Shown here piece after piece: positions 54,625 through 64,000 of a stretch of 64,000 nt of DNA (within the stretch, counting starts at the first letter, position 1; every line of letters starts with the position of its first letter). Origin of the DNA: Pomphorhynchus laevis (taxonomy: Eukaryota; Acanthocephala; Palaeacanthocephala; Echinorhynchida; Pomphorhynchidae); assembly GCA_012934845.2 (NCBI GenBank), contig WNNJ02002292.1:1-64000 (forward strand), written 5' to 3'. The notes under the pieces were generated by a model. That model did no database searches. It was given only the letters and a program-made list of their open reading frames with translations, and had not been told where the DNA came from. A program made the position numbers and the translations under genes.

Positions 54625-56815
54625 TAAAAAACAAGGAAAACAGCCACAGCAAGTTGATGACTATTCTCCTGACAAAACTGATGTACTTCACTTACAGCTG
54701 AATGGGCCGAGCGACCTTTGACGAACCATAGAAACTTGGTGCTATTAAGTTTCGCCTTCTTAGGTGATCGCGGATTTTACGCGCACGCGCTTTATCGTAA
54801 ATGAAGATGAGGGAGTTTTGAATCAAAATGGGTCGCAGATCTTTAAGACATAAAATCGATTTCTTTTTGGGTAAAAACACACCTCGGCTAATATTTATGC
54901 CAGCAATATCGAACGGGGAGGCTAATAGCATTGTGATAACGACCTTCTTTCTCTGACTGTCTGTCAAAAGCTGACAGACACGAGTGGAGAGTGGCGCGTG
55001 GGAATTGAAGGTGCCCGGAAGAGGCCCCAGGAGTTTAGGATATCTGTGACAGATAGATCCCTACTCCGGAAGTCACACAAAGGCGGAATTGGTTGGGGTG
55101 ATTGAGTGACTCCATAATTATGTAGGGATAGTACTCCTCCAAAACATTATCAAGTCCTATTTTACCAATCCTACCCAAGGCTCTACCCTTTCAACAGACA
55201 AACTTCTCCTTCTTGAATATCTCCCAGAAGGAAGACTGGGCTGGATTAAGGGAAGCAATGCTTGCATTATCCTTACCCAACCTCTCTGCTTCTGCTTTAC
55301 TGGCAGAAGCAGAGAGGTTGGGAAGACGGAGCATATACGCTAGGGTTTGTAGTTTTGCCGGAGTAAGACTGTAAATACGACCTATGTAGGTAGTCGAAAG
55401 TATACGGTAGCTTGAAAGAGAGGTAGAAATTAAATTCGGTCAGACTATCATTACCAATTCGTGGGAATCGTTGGATAGTTGCCTGGAAGACGGCCACTCT
55501 TATTGGATCAAAGTGGAATCTCTTTCTCAGCTGCATATCCTCCTCTATCCGCCAACGAATCAGGTTATGACAGGTTGACAGATGTTGTCGCGACTGCTCC
55601 GTACAGTGGGATTTCTACAAACACCTCACATGAAGCAGTAATAGATTGAGGAGTGAATTCGCTGATGTGCAATGAAAGGTGGGGGTGGTGGTTTGCGAAT
55701 AAGATAACCGTTTCTGGCACCGCAAAGTGTTGCATATATTCAACGACCACTTCTGTCGTTGAAGTCACCAAGTACCATGTCATAACCGCTATCTATAAGC
55801 CTATCCATGAGGTCACGGTTCTTGTGAATCTCACTTGGACAGATGTAGACATTGGCTAGACTGATGCGTTTACCGTTTTCACAGAGTGAAATTACTAACA
55901 AGATAGGGCTGAACAAGAATAGTTGAGTAGAAGAGAGGATCTTAAGGAGCATTTAACAAGGGTTAAAATACCCTGAGATGAAGAGGAGTGAAACGGGTTA
56001 TGTACGGAGTATATAGGGAACAAAAGTGCTTGGAGACGAATCGATTAATGTCTTGGGGGAAACGGATAGACCGCGTCTCCAAAAGGACTATAACATCTGC
56101 ATCTCCACCAGATAGAAATCTAAGGGCAGAAGCTCCTCCCGAATTCCACTGAAGAATATTCAGTGAAAAAGACTCACGAGTACTCTGAATTGTGTAAGGC
56201 CAGCTGGGTGGGATTGCCTTATCCCTAGACAAAGCTAGGGGCGGATAGGTTGCCCTTCCTGCCATTAGCGCTAAACAGATTGTTGCAGTGTGGAAAAGTA
56301 AAATCTTCAGAACTTAGGATAGTAAAGTGCAGGTTATATCCTAAGAAAGGATTTAAAGCTGATTTAGTCAATATTTCAGCTTGTTCAACTGGGGATGAAC
56401 AGAAACCAACTGGCAGGGGAAAGCCACTTTTCCCAAATATTGATCTAAAATTGTAGATTTTATAAACTTGCTTCAACACTCCAATATCATTATCTTCCAA
56501 TTGTTGTGGAAGATTATAGATTTTAATCGAGGCTAGTATGGGCTTTGGTTGAATAGTACCCATATTCTTTAAATTCATTTCAAAGAATGACAAGTATTCT
56601 TTTAGTATGTCAGCTGTTCCAAATGAAACTTTTAATTCAGTTCCGAAGAACTTAATCTAATTAAATAGAACTCTGTTGACATATTTGTATGCGAATTGTC
56701 TAAGAAACATATTAAAGAGATTTTGTCTCTCCACTGGCTGCGTAAGTGAAATCACCACCAGATTTTTCAATTTAGGGATAGGGGGAGTACCCCCACCACC
56801 CGCACCCTGAAAATC
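54625..56815 (-). mobile_element. Jockey-type LINE copy J4, 3'-truncated
   Basis: ORF1 (56225-56800) shows ILASIKIYNLPQQLEDNDIG and FPLPVGFCSSPVEQAEILT. The endonuclease (55565-56265) shows LNILQWNSGGASALRFLSG, VIVLLETRSIRFP, LANVYICPSEIHKN and MVLGDFNDRSGR. RT (54640-55540) shows KARARKIRDHLRRRNLIAP. The 3' half of RT is missing, and J5 begins next to it in the same orientation. Frames change several times. Confidence 0.82.
55276..55322. repeat. 20-bp perfect inverted repeat inside J4
   Basis: CCCAACCTCTCTGCTTCTGC (55276-55295) pairs with 55303-55322 around a 7-base spacer. The right arm is native LINE sequence, as seen in J1 and J7. The left arm replaces about 90 bp present in the other copies. 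Confidence 0.9.
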
Positions 56816-56834
56816 AAAAGATGAAACTGCATTA

Positions 56835-58110
56835 AAGTGGCCCTGGGTGGTTACTTCCGGCTACCTCCTAAACAAAGCGACACTCTCCACTCGGGTCTGC
56901 CAGCTTTTTACAGTCGATCCTTAATAAGGAGGTGGCTATCACAATGCTTTTAGCCACCCGTCCGATATAGACCGCATAAGCATAAGCCGAAAAGTATTGT
57001 TAGCAAATAAAAAATCTATTACATGTTCTAAAGATCTGCAGCCCATTTGAATTCAAAACTCCCTCATCTCCATCTACGAAAATCGCTTGAGCGTAAAATT
57101 CGCGCCAATCTATGTAGGCATAATTTTATCCTACCAGGTTTCCATGGGTTTGTAAAAAGTGGATTGATTCATTCGACAATATGTGAAGAGCATCGATTTT
57201 GCCAAGATAACAGTCATCAGCTTGCTGTGGCGGTTTTTCTTGACTTGTTCGCTGCATTTGACCGCATCTCCATTCCTTTTCTTATCTCTTTTCTAAGGAT
57301 CAACGGGCTACCTGCGAGAATTGTTATCATGATGTAAATTTCGCAGTATACCAAGCAGTTTTTCTATGAGGACGACCCTGATGCACGTCAGTTCTATCCT
57401 ATTACAGTTGTTCCTCAAGGCTTCTCGTTTTCTTTTATCTATACCTTGCTGCCTCTATTGTACTTTTCAAACCTTTAAACGCAAACAACATCTAGTGGTA
57501 TACACTGATGATATCACAGCCCTGCTTTCTAGACGCAGGTCCAGAAAAAATGGTTTTTCTCTCTACAGACTACCTTTGTAGTCTCGGACATCAGCCACTT
57601 TTTTTAAGATTAAAAGACCAACTAATTCCATTGAATCTTCTTCTAAATTCATCCAAATCGCCGGTGGTGGTCTTTAATGTCGCCCTTTTGACAAAGAAGA
57701 AATTAAAGAAACTAGCAATATCATCTCTCTTCAATTTTGAATAATCAACCACTTTATGTTTTCACACATCGTGTAATATACCTGCGGTTTACCGTTACGG
57801 TTAAATGGTCGGCCGGATCAGACTTGAATAGATTCAAGTGTCCTGAAGAGAGCTGGATGTACCCTAAAACCGGCCCAGCATTTGTCTTCAGGAGGAAGTG
57901 TATAAGTTTGCCTATGGTTCACTGGGCAATCTCGGGATTACTCTTCTTTAATAGAACATGCCTACCGGAGCAAAGCCTAAGGTTTCTTAAGCTCTTCATC
58001 TCGAAATTACCTACCATTGTCTGCCTTGACTGGACTAAAAGGTGTGTGAGAGACCCTGAGTGTTTCAGCCGGAGGTCGGCGCGTTGTTGTTTGCTGAAGA
58101 AAACTTATCC
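56835..58110 (+). mobile_element. Jockey-type LINE copy J6, RT part, opposite orientation
   Basis: Plus-strand pieces read FILPGFHGFVKSGLIHSTI, VAVFLDLFAAFDRISIPF, QFYPITV-type sequence and VVYTDDITALL, then the C-terminal region (LRFTVTVKWSAGSDLNRF, RFLKLFISKLPTIVCLDW). J4 and J6 lie head to head around 56815-56835. Several frame changes are present; YADD is YTDD. Confidence 0.8.
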
Positions 58111-58619
58111 CCTTAGTAAGTTTTAATGTTTTTGATTTTTTTTAATTTTTGATTGCGTTTCTGATTGTCGCTGGACTTTTTGCAATACTATATTTGCTTA
58201 AAAATGTTAAAAATATTTAAACGAATTGTATTATCGTTAAACAATTGTGTTTATCCGTAAATACAAAATATATACCAAATAAATGAAAGGATAAATACAA
58301 AATGTATTCATTAAAATATAATAAAATATAAAATAAGATATGTTTAGAATATAAATCAAAGAACGAAACTGTTTTTGTTTTATGTTTTGAGATTTATGAT
58401 CAAGTTGTTGAGTAGTTTAACCATTTGTTGATATTTTAGAACAGATTCTAATTATATGCTAATTATTACGAGAAATTGCGTTACCTTGTAAATTAATAGT
58501 TGATTATAAGCCTATTATTTTTGATATTATAATAGTGATAGTATAAATAATTGTATTATATATTATATAATATATGATACAAATAGTTGAATCATTTTAA
58601 TGAGAAAGCCTTCTAATCA
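58111..58619. other. AT-rich spacer
   Basis: No feature is recognised. Confidence 0.4.
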
Positions 58620-59330
58620 GACAGTCACTGGGAATCTATGTTCAAATTGCCGCGCTCCAAATTGCACTAATATGATAGCAAACACTATGATACTGTGTAA
58701 TAACAACCATCTTCTGTAGAGGTGACAGACCAACATGTTTTGCCACGACTAATAGATCGACGCTTAGATCATAATTAGATTATATTGCTGATCCGACAAT
58801 ATTGTATCTAAGGCAAAAAAATGGGAAATCTGAGTAAACTGGGCTTGATGCTGATAATTGGCATTTATTGCTGATCTTGTTGGGAAATGAATTGTATAAG
58901 TTGTAGAGAGCGAATTTTGCAAAAAAAATTGCCACTGAACACATGGACACGAGCTTCATGATCCCTTATACAGAATGTCTTCTAATTTACATAGATAAGT
59001 GACATGGTATCATGCCTATAGGAATTGGTGTAGTTGTGGGACATATTGATGATAAAGCAGTACTGCATCGATACAGCTTTGAACAAGACAACTGTGCGGA
59101 ATGGAGGTGGTCATGCAAGCTATAAGAAAATATTTCGAAAAGTCATCCGAAAATTGTCTTAAAATTCAATCAATACAAGCAACGCGTTCATCCCATTCAA
59201 CCAAAATTTTATCTTAAAAATATCGAATTTGTATGTTCGGGTCCATAAACAATTCTGTTAAATACATACTCCAACGAATCGCTTTAAACATTTGCAGCTG
59301 AATAAATTCTATTTATAAATTAACTGCGAT
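58620..59330 (+). mobile_element. Family X retroelement fragment
   Basis: The plus strand gives GIMPIGIGVVVGHIDDKAVL (about 59008) and ASNAFIPFNQNFILKNIEFV (about 59178), then ILLNTYSNES. These are the PIGIGE and DASNAFN blocks in the same order as at 22250-22500 in the first copy. The earlier part (58620-58990) is too decayed to read confidently. It ends at or near the 3' end of LINE J7. Confidence 0.6.
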
Positions 59331-59838
59331 CAAAGGTTCCATTGATTGCAGTTCCATTGATTTAATAAAGATTTTATTAAACCACAAAAACATAAATGAG
59401 AGAAAAAAAGAGTAATAACAGTCAGTTAATGAGTGTCAGTTAAAGACGGAAACCACAGTTCATTTCTTTCTTGCAGTCTTCCCATTCTTCATGGCCTCAA
59501 ATCAAGGGGGATCTGAGTCCCCAACCGATTTAACACCCCGCCATTCGACTGAACCACCCGGGGTCTTTCACCCCCCCCCGAAGAATCCAATCGGCCCGGA
59601 CTATGCTGGGTAAACGTGAGACGAGGAGCTTAAGAAACCTTAGCCTTTGCTCCGGGGGACGTCTTTTCGAAAAGAAGGCAAATCCCGAGATAGCCCGTAC
59701 CCCAGAGGCGCATTTAGATTTTCTATTTGAATGACAGATGCTGAACCCGTTTCAGGGAACACCTAGCTCTCTTCAGAATATGCTAAAGTCTATCAGGTAA
59801 GCTTTCGACGAACAGTTCACCGTAACATTGAACCCTAG

Positions 59839-61323
59839 TTATTTTACTCGACTTGTGAAGGTGGTAAGTGGTTCAGAGGCAAATATGGAGAAGAGTGCAA
59901 AGAGTGTGTTTTTAAGTTTTTGAGTTTTTTTTTTGTTTTTAAGTTTTCTCTTAAGTTTTTGCTCTGTCGCAGGGGAGCCATGAAAGACAACCACCTGCGA
60001 TTTGGCGGAGTTTAAAATAAGGTTGGATATGGGTAGCTGGTCTTTTAATCGTGAAAAGAAACGGCTGATGTCAGAGACTACGTCTTTACACCTGTGTCCA
60101 GTGAACAGGGCTGTGGTGTCATCAGCGTACACCACAAGACGTTGTTCGCGTTTAAATATTTTGAATAGATTAATAGAGGCAGCAAGATATAAGATAGGAG
60201 AAAGAGGTGAACCTTGAGGCACACCCGTAATAGGGTAGAACTGACGCGCATCAGGGTCGTCTTCATAGTAAAAACGCTTGGTATACAGCAGGATCTCCAC
60301 TCTGTTCACAATTCTCGCAGGCAACCCGAGGGACCTGAGAGAAGAGATCACAAAGGGAATGGAGATGCGGTCAAATGCAGCAGAAAAGTCAAAGAAAACA
60401 GCCACAACTAGACGATGGCTATTATTCCGACAAAACTGCTCCACCTCACCAACTGCTGAATGAACCGAGCGACCTTTGACGAACCCATGAAAACCTGGAG
60501 GGATCAAATTACGCCTACTTAAATGGTCGCGGATTTTACGCGCAAGCGCTTTTTCGTAAATTCGACACGAAGGCATTTTGAATCGAAATGGGTCGCAGAT
60601 CATTAGGACATGAGCAGAAATTTTTCTTAGGAATAAAAAGTCTTTTACTAATATTGACGCCTGCCACATCGGATGGGGAGGCTAAAAGCATTGTGACGCC
60701 ACCTCTCTTCTCTTATCAGCTGTCAAAAGCTGACAGACCCGAGAAGAAAGTGGAGCGACGGATTTGGAGGTGCCCGGGAGTGGACCCCATGAGTTAAGGA
60801 TATCCGTAACAGATAGATCCCTACTCCTGAAGTTACACCAAGGCGGGATTGGTTGAGGTGATTGAGTGGCTCCATAGTTGTGTAGGGCTAGTGACTCCTC
60901 TAAAACTTTATCAAGGCCTACATTCCCTATCCAACCCAATGCTCTATCCTTCCAGCAAACGAACTTCTCCATCTTGAAAATCTTCCAAAAGCAAGACTGA
61001 GAAGGATTAAGACGAGCAATGCTTGTTCTATCCCTACTCAGCTGGAACCTATATCTAATGGTCCAGTATTCATTCGAGAGAGCCTGTCTGGCGGAAACAG
61101 AGAGCTTAGGGAAGTTTAGCAATTTCGCTACGACCTTGAGTTTTGTCGGAGTGGGATTGTATATACGACCTTTATAGGTGGTCGATAAAATCGCGGTAGC
61201 TTGCGAAAAGAGGTAGTTATTAAATGCGGTCAGACTCTCATTTCCTATTCTGTGAAAGAGTTGGATAGCCGCCTGGATGAAGGCTACTCTGATAGGATCA
61301 AAGTGAAACCTCCTTCGAAGCAA
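59839..61323 (-). pseudogene. J7 reverse transcriptase, nearly open
   Basis: The domain runs from MLRRRFHFDPIRVAFIQAAI at 61323 through KALARKIRDHLSRRNLIPPG and GFVKGRSVHSAVGEVEQF. It continues through VAVFFDFSAAFDRISIPFV (motif A), ITGVPQGSPLSPILYLAAS and LVVYADDTTALFTG (motif C). A base lost in the DKRREVA-VTM region near 60700 shifts the frame and puts a stop at 60682, and the frame recovers near 60600. The C-terminus beyond 59970 is replaced by a lysine-rich low-complexity stretch (T-rich DNA at 59915-59955). Confidence 0.8.
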
Positions 61324-61341
61324 TGTATCTTCCTCAATTCT

Positions 61342-61983
61342 CTAACGAATTAGGTCATGAGAGGTGGGCAATTGCTGGCGCGACTGCTCTGTGCAGAGAA
61401 GTTTTAACAACCACCTCGAGTGAAGCAGTAAAATGTCGAGGATATAATTTGTTGATGTGCAGTGAAAGGTAGGGGACGGTGGTTTGTGAATAAAGTAATC
61501 GTTCCTGGCTCTGCGAAGTGCTGCGTTTATCCAACGACCAGTTCTGTCGTTGAAGTCTCCAAGTATCATGCCACAGCCGCTATCAATAATACCATCATGA
61601 GGTCACGGTTCTTGTGAATTTCCCCAGGACGTATGTAGACATTGGCTAGACTGAGGCGTTTACCGTTCTTACAGAGTGAAAACTACCAAACAAGACATGG
61701 CTGGACACGAGTAGTTAAATAGGAGGGAGGACCTTAAGGAGCACTTAACTAAGGTCAAGAGTCCTTGAGAAGAATAGGAGTTAGGTGGGGTTATATACGG
61801 AGTATAGTGGGAACTGATATGCTTTGGGATAAATCGAGTAATGTCCTGTGGGAGACAGATAGACTGCGTCTTCTGAAGGACTATAACATCAGCATTTCTA
61901 CCAGATAAAAGTCTAAGGGAAGAAGCACCTCCCGAATTCCACTGAAGGACATTCAGTGAAAAAGGCTCACGAGTTCTCTGCAT
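61342..61983 (-). pseudogene. J7 APE endonuclease, broken
   Basis: LNVLQWNSGGASSLRLLSG, DVIVLQKTQSICLP (the usual Glu is Lys), MILGDFNDRTGRWINAAL and PSPTFHCTSTNYILDILL give the order of the AP-endonuclease-like domain. The part between 61570 and 61668 needs frame changes. The change at the catalytic Glu would inactivate nicking even without the shifts. Confidence 0.75.
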
Positions 61984-62016
61984 TGTGATGGATTAGTTGG
62001 ATGGGGGATTGCCTAC

Positions 62017-63100
62017 CTAGACAGAGCTAGGTGCAGGAAGGTTATCCTTCCCGCCACTAGCCCCACTAGGAGTCGGTACTTGCCCCTGGGCAATATCTTC
62101 ATTTCCCCCTTTCTTGCTCTTGAGGAGCTTCCCGATCTTGATTTGGGGGTCGGGATGGGCCGAGCCTCCCCTTTTCTTTGATACAGGAATATTCGGTGGT
62201 GATGGCACTGTAGGATTCGTGTTAGCGGCCCCAATGACCATCAGGATGAAATTTTCTAGCCCCTTGTGTGATGCTTCTATTTTCAGGTCCATCAATTTAG
62301 TGATCTCAGAATCGTCCATCCGCTGTGGACCTGCGATGGTTGAATAAGAGGTGGATGTTTTTGTTTTGGACGGTCGAACAAATTGAGCTTTGTACGCCTT
62401 AAACTTGAGACAGGACCTGCGCCAAGCCGGATGGCTTCCTCCGCAGTTTGTACACGATGGAATGGCCTTGCAGGAGTCGTTGGAAGAAAGGGAAGAACAT
62501 GTAGCGGATCCACACGAACCACATGTGGGCGTCCCATTGCAGGTGGAGGCTCAGTGCCCCCACTTGTGGCATCGGCTGCAGTGGGATAGGTGAACTCGTC
62601 AATGTCCACAATCGAAAAGTGTATATTAAATCCTATGAAAGGGTTTGCTGCCGATTTAGAGAGAATTTCCGCTCTGTCGACAGAGGCGGAACAGAATCCT
62701 ACATGTATAGGGTTTCCATCTCTACCCAGTAATTGTCGTAGATTGGAAACTTCGAATCTGTCCATAAGTACTTTTTTATCTTCGTCTTCTAACGTGCAAG
62801 GAAGGTTATTTATTTTTAATGACACCATAATAGGCTTAATAATTAAATCCCCCTATTCTTTGAGATTATATGAGAAGTCAGAATAAGCAGTTAGTAGGTC
62901 TGAAGATACAAAGGAGATTTTAATCTCCCCTGGAAAAAGTTTAACTTTGTTGAAAAGAACTCTGTTCTTGTAAATTTTAGCAAAATCTCGTAAAAAAATG
63001 TTGTATAATTGATCTTTAGCTATAGGTTTCGTAGGCTTAATGATGATTAAGTTCTTTATTTTCGGGATGGGGGAAGTTCCTCCCCATCATTTGATGAACA
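62017..63100 (-). pseudogene. J7 ORF1 with zinc knuckles, broken
   Basis: Going 5' to 3' on the minus strand, KIKNLIIIKPTKPIAKDQL comes first, near 63060. Next come VSLKINNLPCTLEDEDKKVL and HVGFCSASVDRAEILSKSA (62600-62828). In another frame follow CSRCHKWGH and STC, CGSCGSATCSS and CTNCGGSHPAWRRSC (about 62400-62580). These are three Gag-like CCHC-type knuckles, as in Jockey-type ORF1 proteins. The C-terminal part is at 62017-62319 (LMDLKIEASHKGLENFIL). A stop lies inside the first knuckle, and frame changes separate the parts. Confidence 0.78.
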
Positions 63101-63541
63101 CAAAAAGTTACTGACCTTAGAAGTTAGAGTTATCGTTGTAGAAGTATCGAAACTCACCATATTCTCTCCTTGGAAATTGTGAAAATATTCGTTGGAAATT
63201 GTAACCTTTGAAGGCTCCGACTGCATGCTTTGTTCGCTGATCGGAAAACGATATATTGAGTAAGACACTTCCATTTGGGCAGTTTTTGTGACAAGCATTT
63301 TCAAAGTGACAGTAAAGCAAACTATTCGTGTATCGAAAAACAGTTTGAGTGATTTAGCTGTAACTAACTATAAATAAATTCAATTAGACGGGGTAAACAC
63401 TACCTTTAAATTCTTGAAAAGGAGAATAAAATCGGGTTTCGAACGCGGTAGTAAGTACCGGACGATTAAGGAGAGTATGGAGGCGACAGAGACAATTTAA
63501 AACACTGCAGGTAAGTCCTTGATACTTTCTATTATCAAAAA

Positions 63542-63946
63542 ATGCTTTACCCCATTATAAGGGAACAATTTATACTCAAAATTGCATTTGAACAAAACAG
63601 TAATTGGCTAAAATATCATCACATTTGGAGATCTAAATATAAATTAGGATCAGTCCTTTTCAAATATATTAGGAATACGAAGTACTTTACTAAGATTGCA
63701 TTCTGCTCCTCTACTTTACAGGATGAATACATAAATGCAATGGGCAATAAGGGGGTGGGCTTATTTACGGATCTATCACCTCAAATTACAGGTATGATGA
63801 CCAATATTCTTAATTACGTCTCAACTGAAGAAGTAAAGTCACTATGTGTTCGTTTCGGATGTTGTTTCGTGATGTGGGGAAAATACAGACCTTACGGTGA
63901 CAGATCAGCAATAACTAGAGGAGAGCTTTCAAAGATAATGAATTAA
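63542..63946 (+). CDS. Unrecognised 134-codon ORF
   Basis: The frame starts at ATG 63542 and ends at a TAA at 63944-63946. The composition looks coding, with YHHIWRSKYKLGSVLFKYI and FGCCFVMWGKYRPYGDRS. I recognise no domain, signal peptide or membrane segment. A donor-like CTGCAG/GTAAGT stands 32 bases upstream of the ATG, so the reading frame may be an exon or lie in an intron. It may also be a fragment of a mobile or viral-derived sequence. No partner gene is visible because the window ends 54 bases later. Confidence 0.35.
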   Translation: MLYPIIREQFILKIAFEQNSNWLKYHHIWRSKYKLGSVLFKYIRNTKYFTKIAFCSSTLQDEYINAMGNKGVGLFTDLSPQITGMMTNILNYVSTEEVKSLCVRFGCCFVMWGKYRPYGDRSAITRGELSKIMN

Positions 63947-64000
63947 TAAGAGTAAGACCTGGACTTGGGGGACAGGAAGTGGGAGTTTTTACGTTTAGCA

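Larger units (their letters stand above)
59420..63330 (-). mobile_element. Jockey-type LINE copy J7, longest copy
   Basis: This copy spans ORF1, APE endonuclease and RT on the minus strand, about 3.9 kb. No RNase H follows the RT, which suits Jockey/CR1-like rather than I-like elements. The 3' UTR is GC-rich with a run of nine C bases (about 59571) and CCGATT/AATCGG pairing. Family J is represented by at least eight copies in the window, on both strands. Clade placement is inferred from the ORF1 zinc knuckles, the LQWNSGG endonuclease start and the RT motifs. Confidence 0.88.

Overview
The window looks like AT-rich nuclear DNA of an invertebrate animal. It has spliced genes with large introns, a DCAF6 (DDB1/CUL4-associated WD40) gene, and a dense mix of animal-type retroelements: APE-type LINEs, Penelope-like elements (PLEs), a Ty3/Gypsy fossil, and a hAT DNA transposon. 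No lineage can be fixed from the sequence alone. Only DCAF6 is a confidently identified host gene.

Layout. 1-2.6 kb: a hAT element with a perfect 8-bp target duplication, sitting in the 3' end of an older PLE. 4.5-13.4 kb: DCAF6 on the minus strand. The 5' exon (WD40 repeats) is at 11.9-13.4 kb and the last exon at 4.6-5.2 kb. The intron between them holds a short-LTR Gypsy fossil, a foldback element, a truncated Jockey-type LINE and a decayed duplicate of part of the DCAF6 5' exon. 14.9-15.2 kb: a candidate small two-exon gene. 16.5-21 kb: a nearly complete L2/CR1-like LINE with a 930-codon open ORF2. 21.2-27.9 kb: an element of an unusual reverse-transcriptase family (here family X), split by a Jockey-type LINE. 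28-29.4 kb: truncated PLE and L2-like copies. 31.3-33.5 kb: a degenerate APE element whose flanks are rich in strong hairpins. 35.8-46 kb: mostly AT-rich noncoding DNA with foldback elements, PLE blocks and a 114-bp hairpin. 47-47.5 kb: a degenerate GGCTTAAAAC-type repeat. 47.9-58.1 kb: LINE and PLE copies nested in each other, including a Naiad-type PLE with an open 432-codon RT frame. 58.6-63.3 kb: another family X fragment and the longest Jockey-type LINE copy. 63.5-63.9 kb: an unrecognised 134-codon ORF.

The most distinctive content is threefold. First, three stretches of family X, whose RT is followed by a zinc-knuckle-like and RHNE region. Second, a set of PLE ends and foldback elements that repeatedly show a hammerhead-ribozyme-like core (CTGA...GA, short stem, GAAA). 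Third, nearly identical PLE blocks at 37, 50 and 53 kb, one of them split by the Naiad copy. Nested insertions give relative ages: hAT is younger than the PLE end at its site, Naiad is younger than the PLE block it splits, and the Jockey-type LINE is younger than family X. All calls are by eye from translated sequence. No alignment or database search was run.
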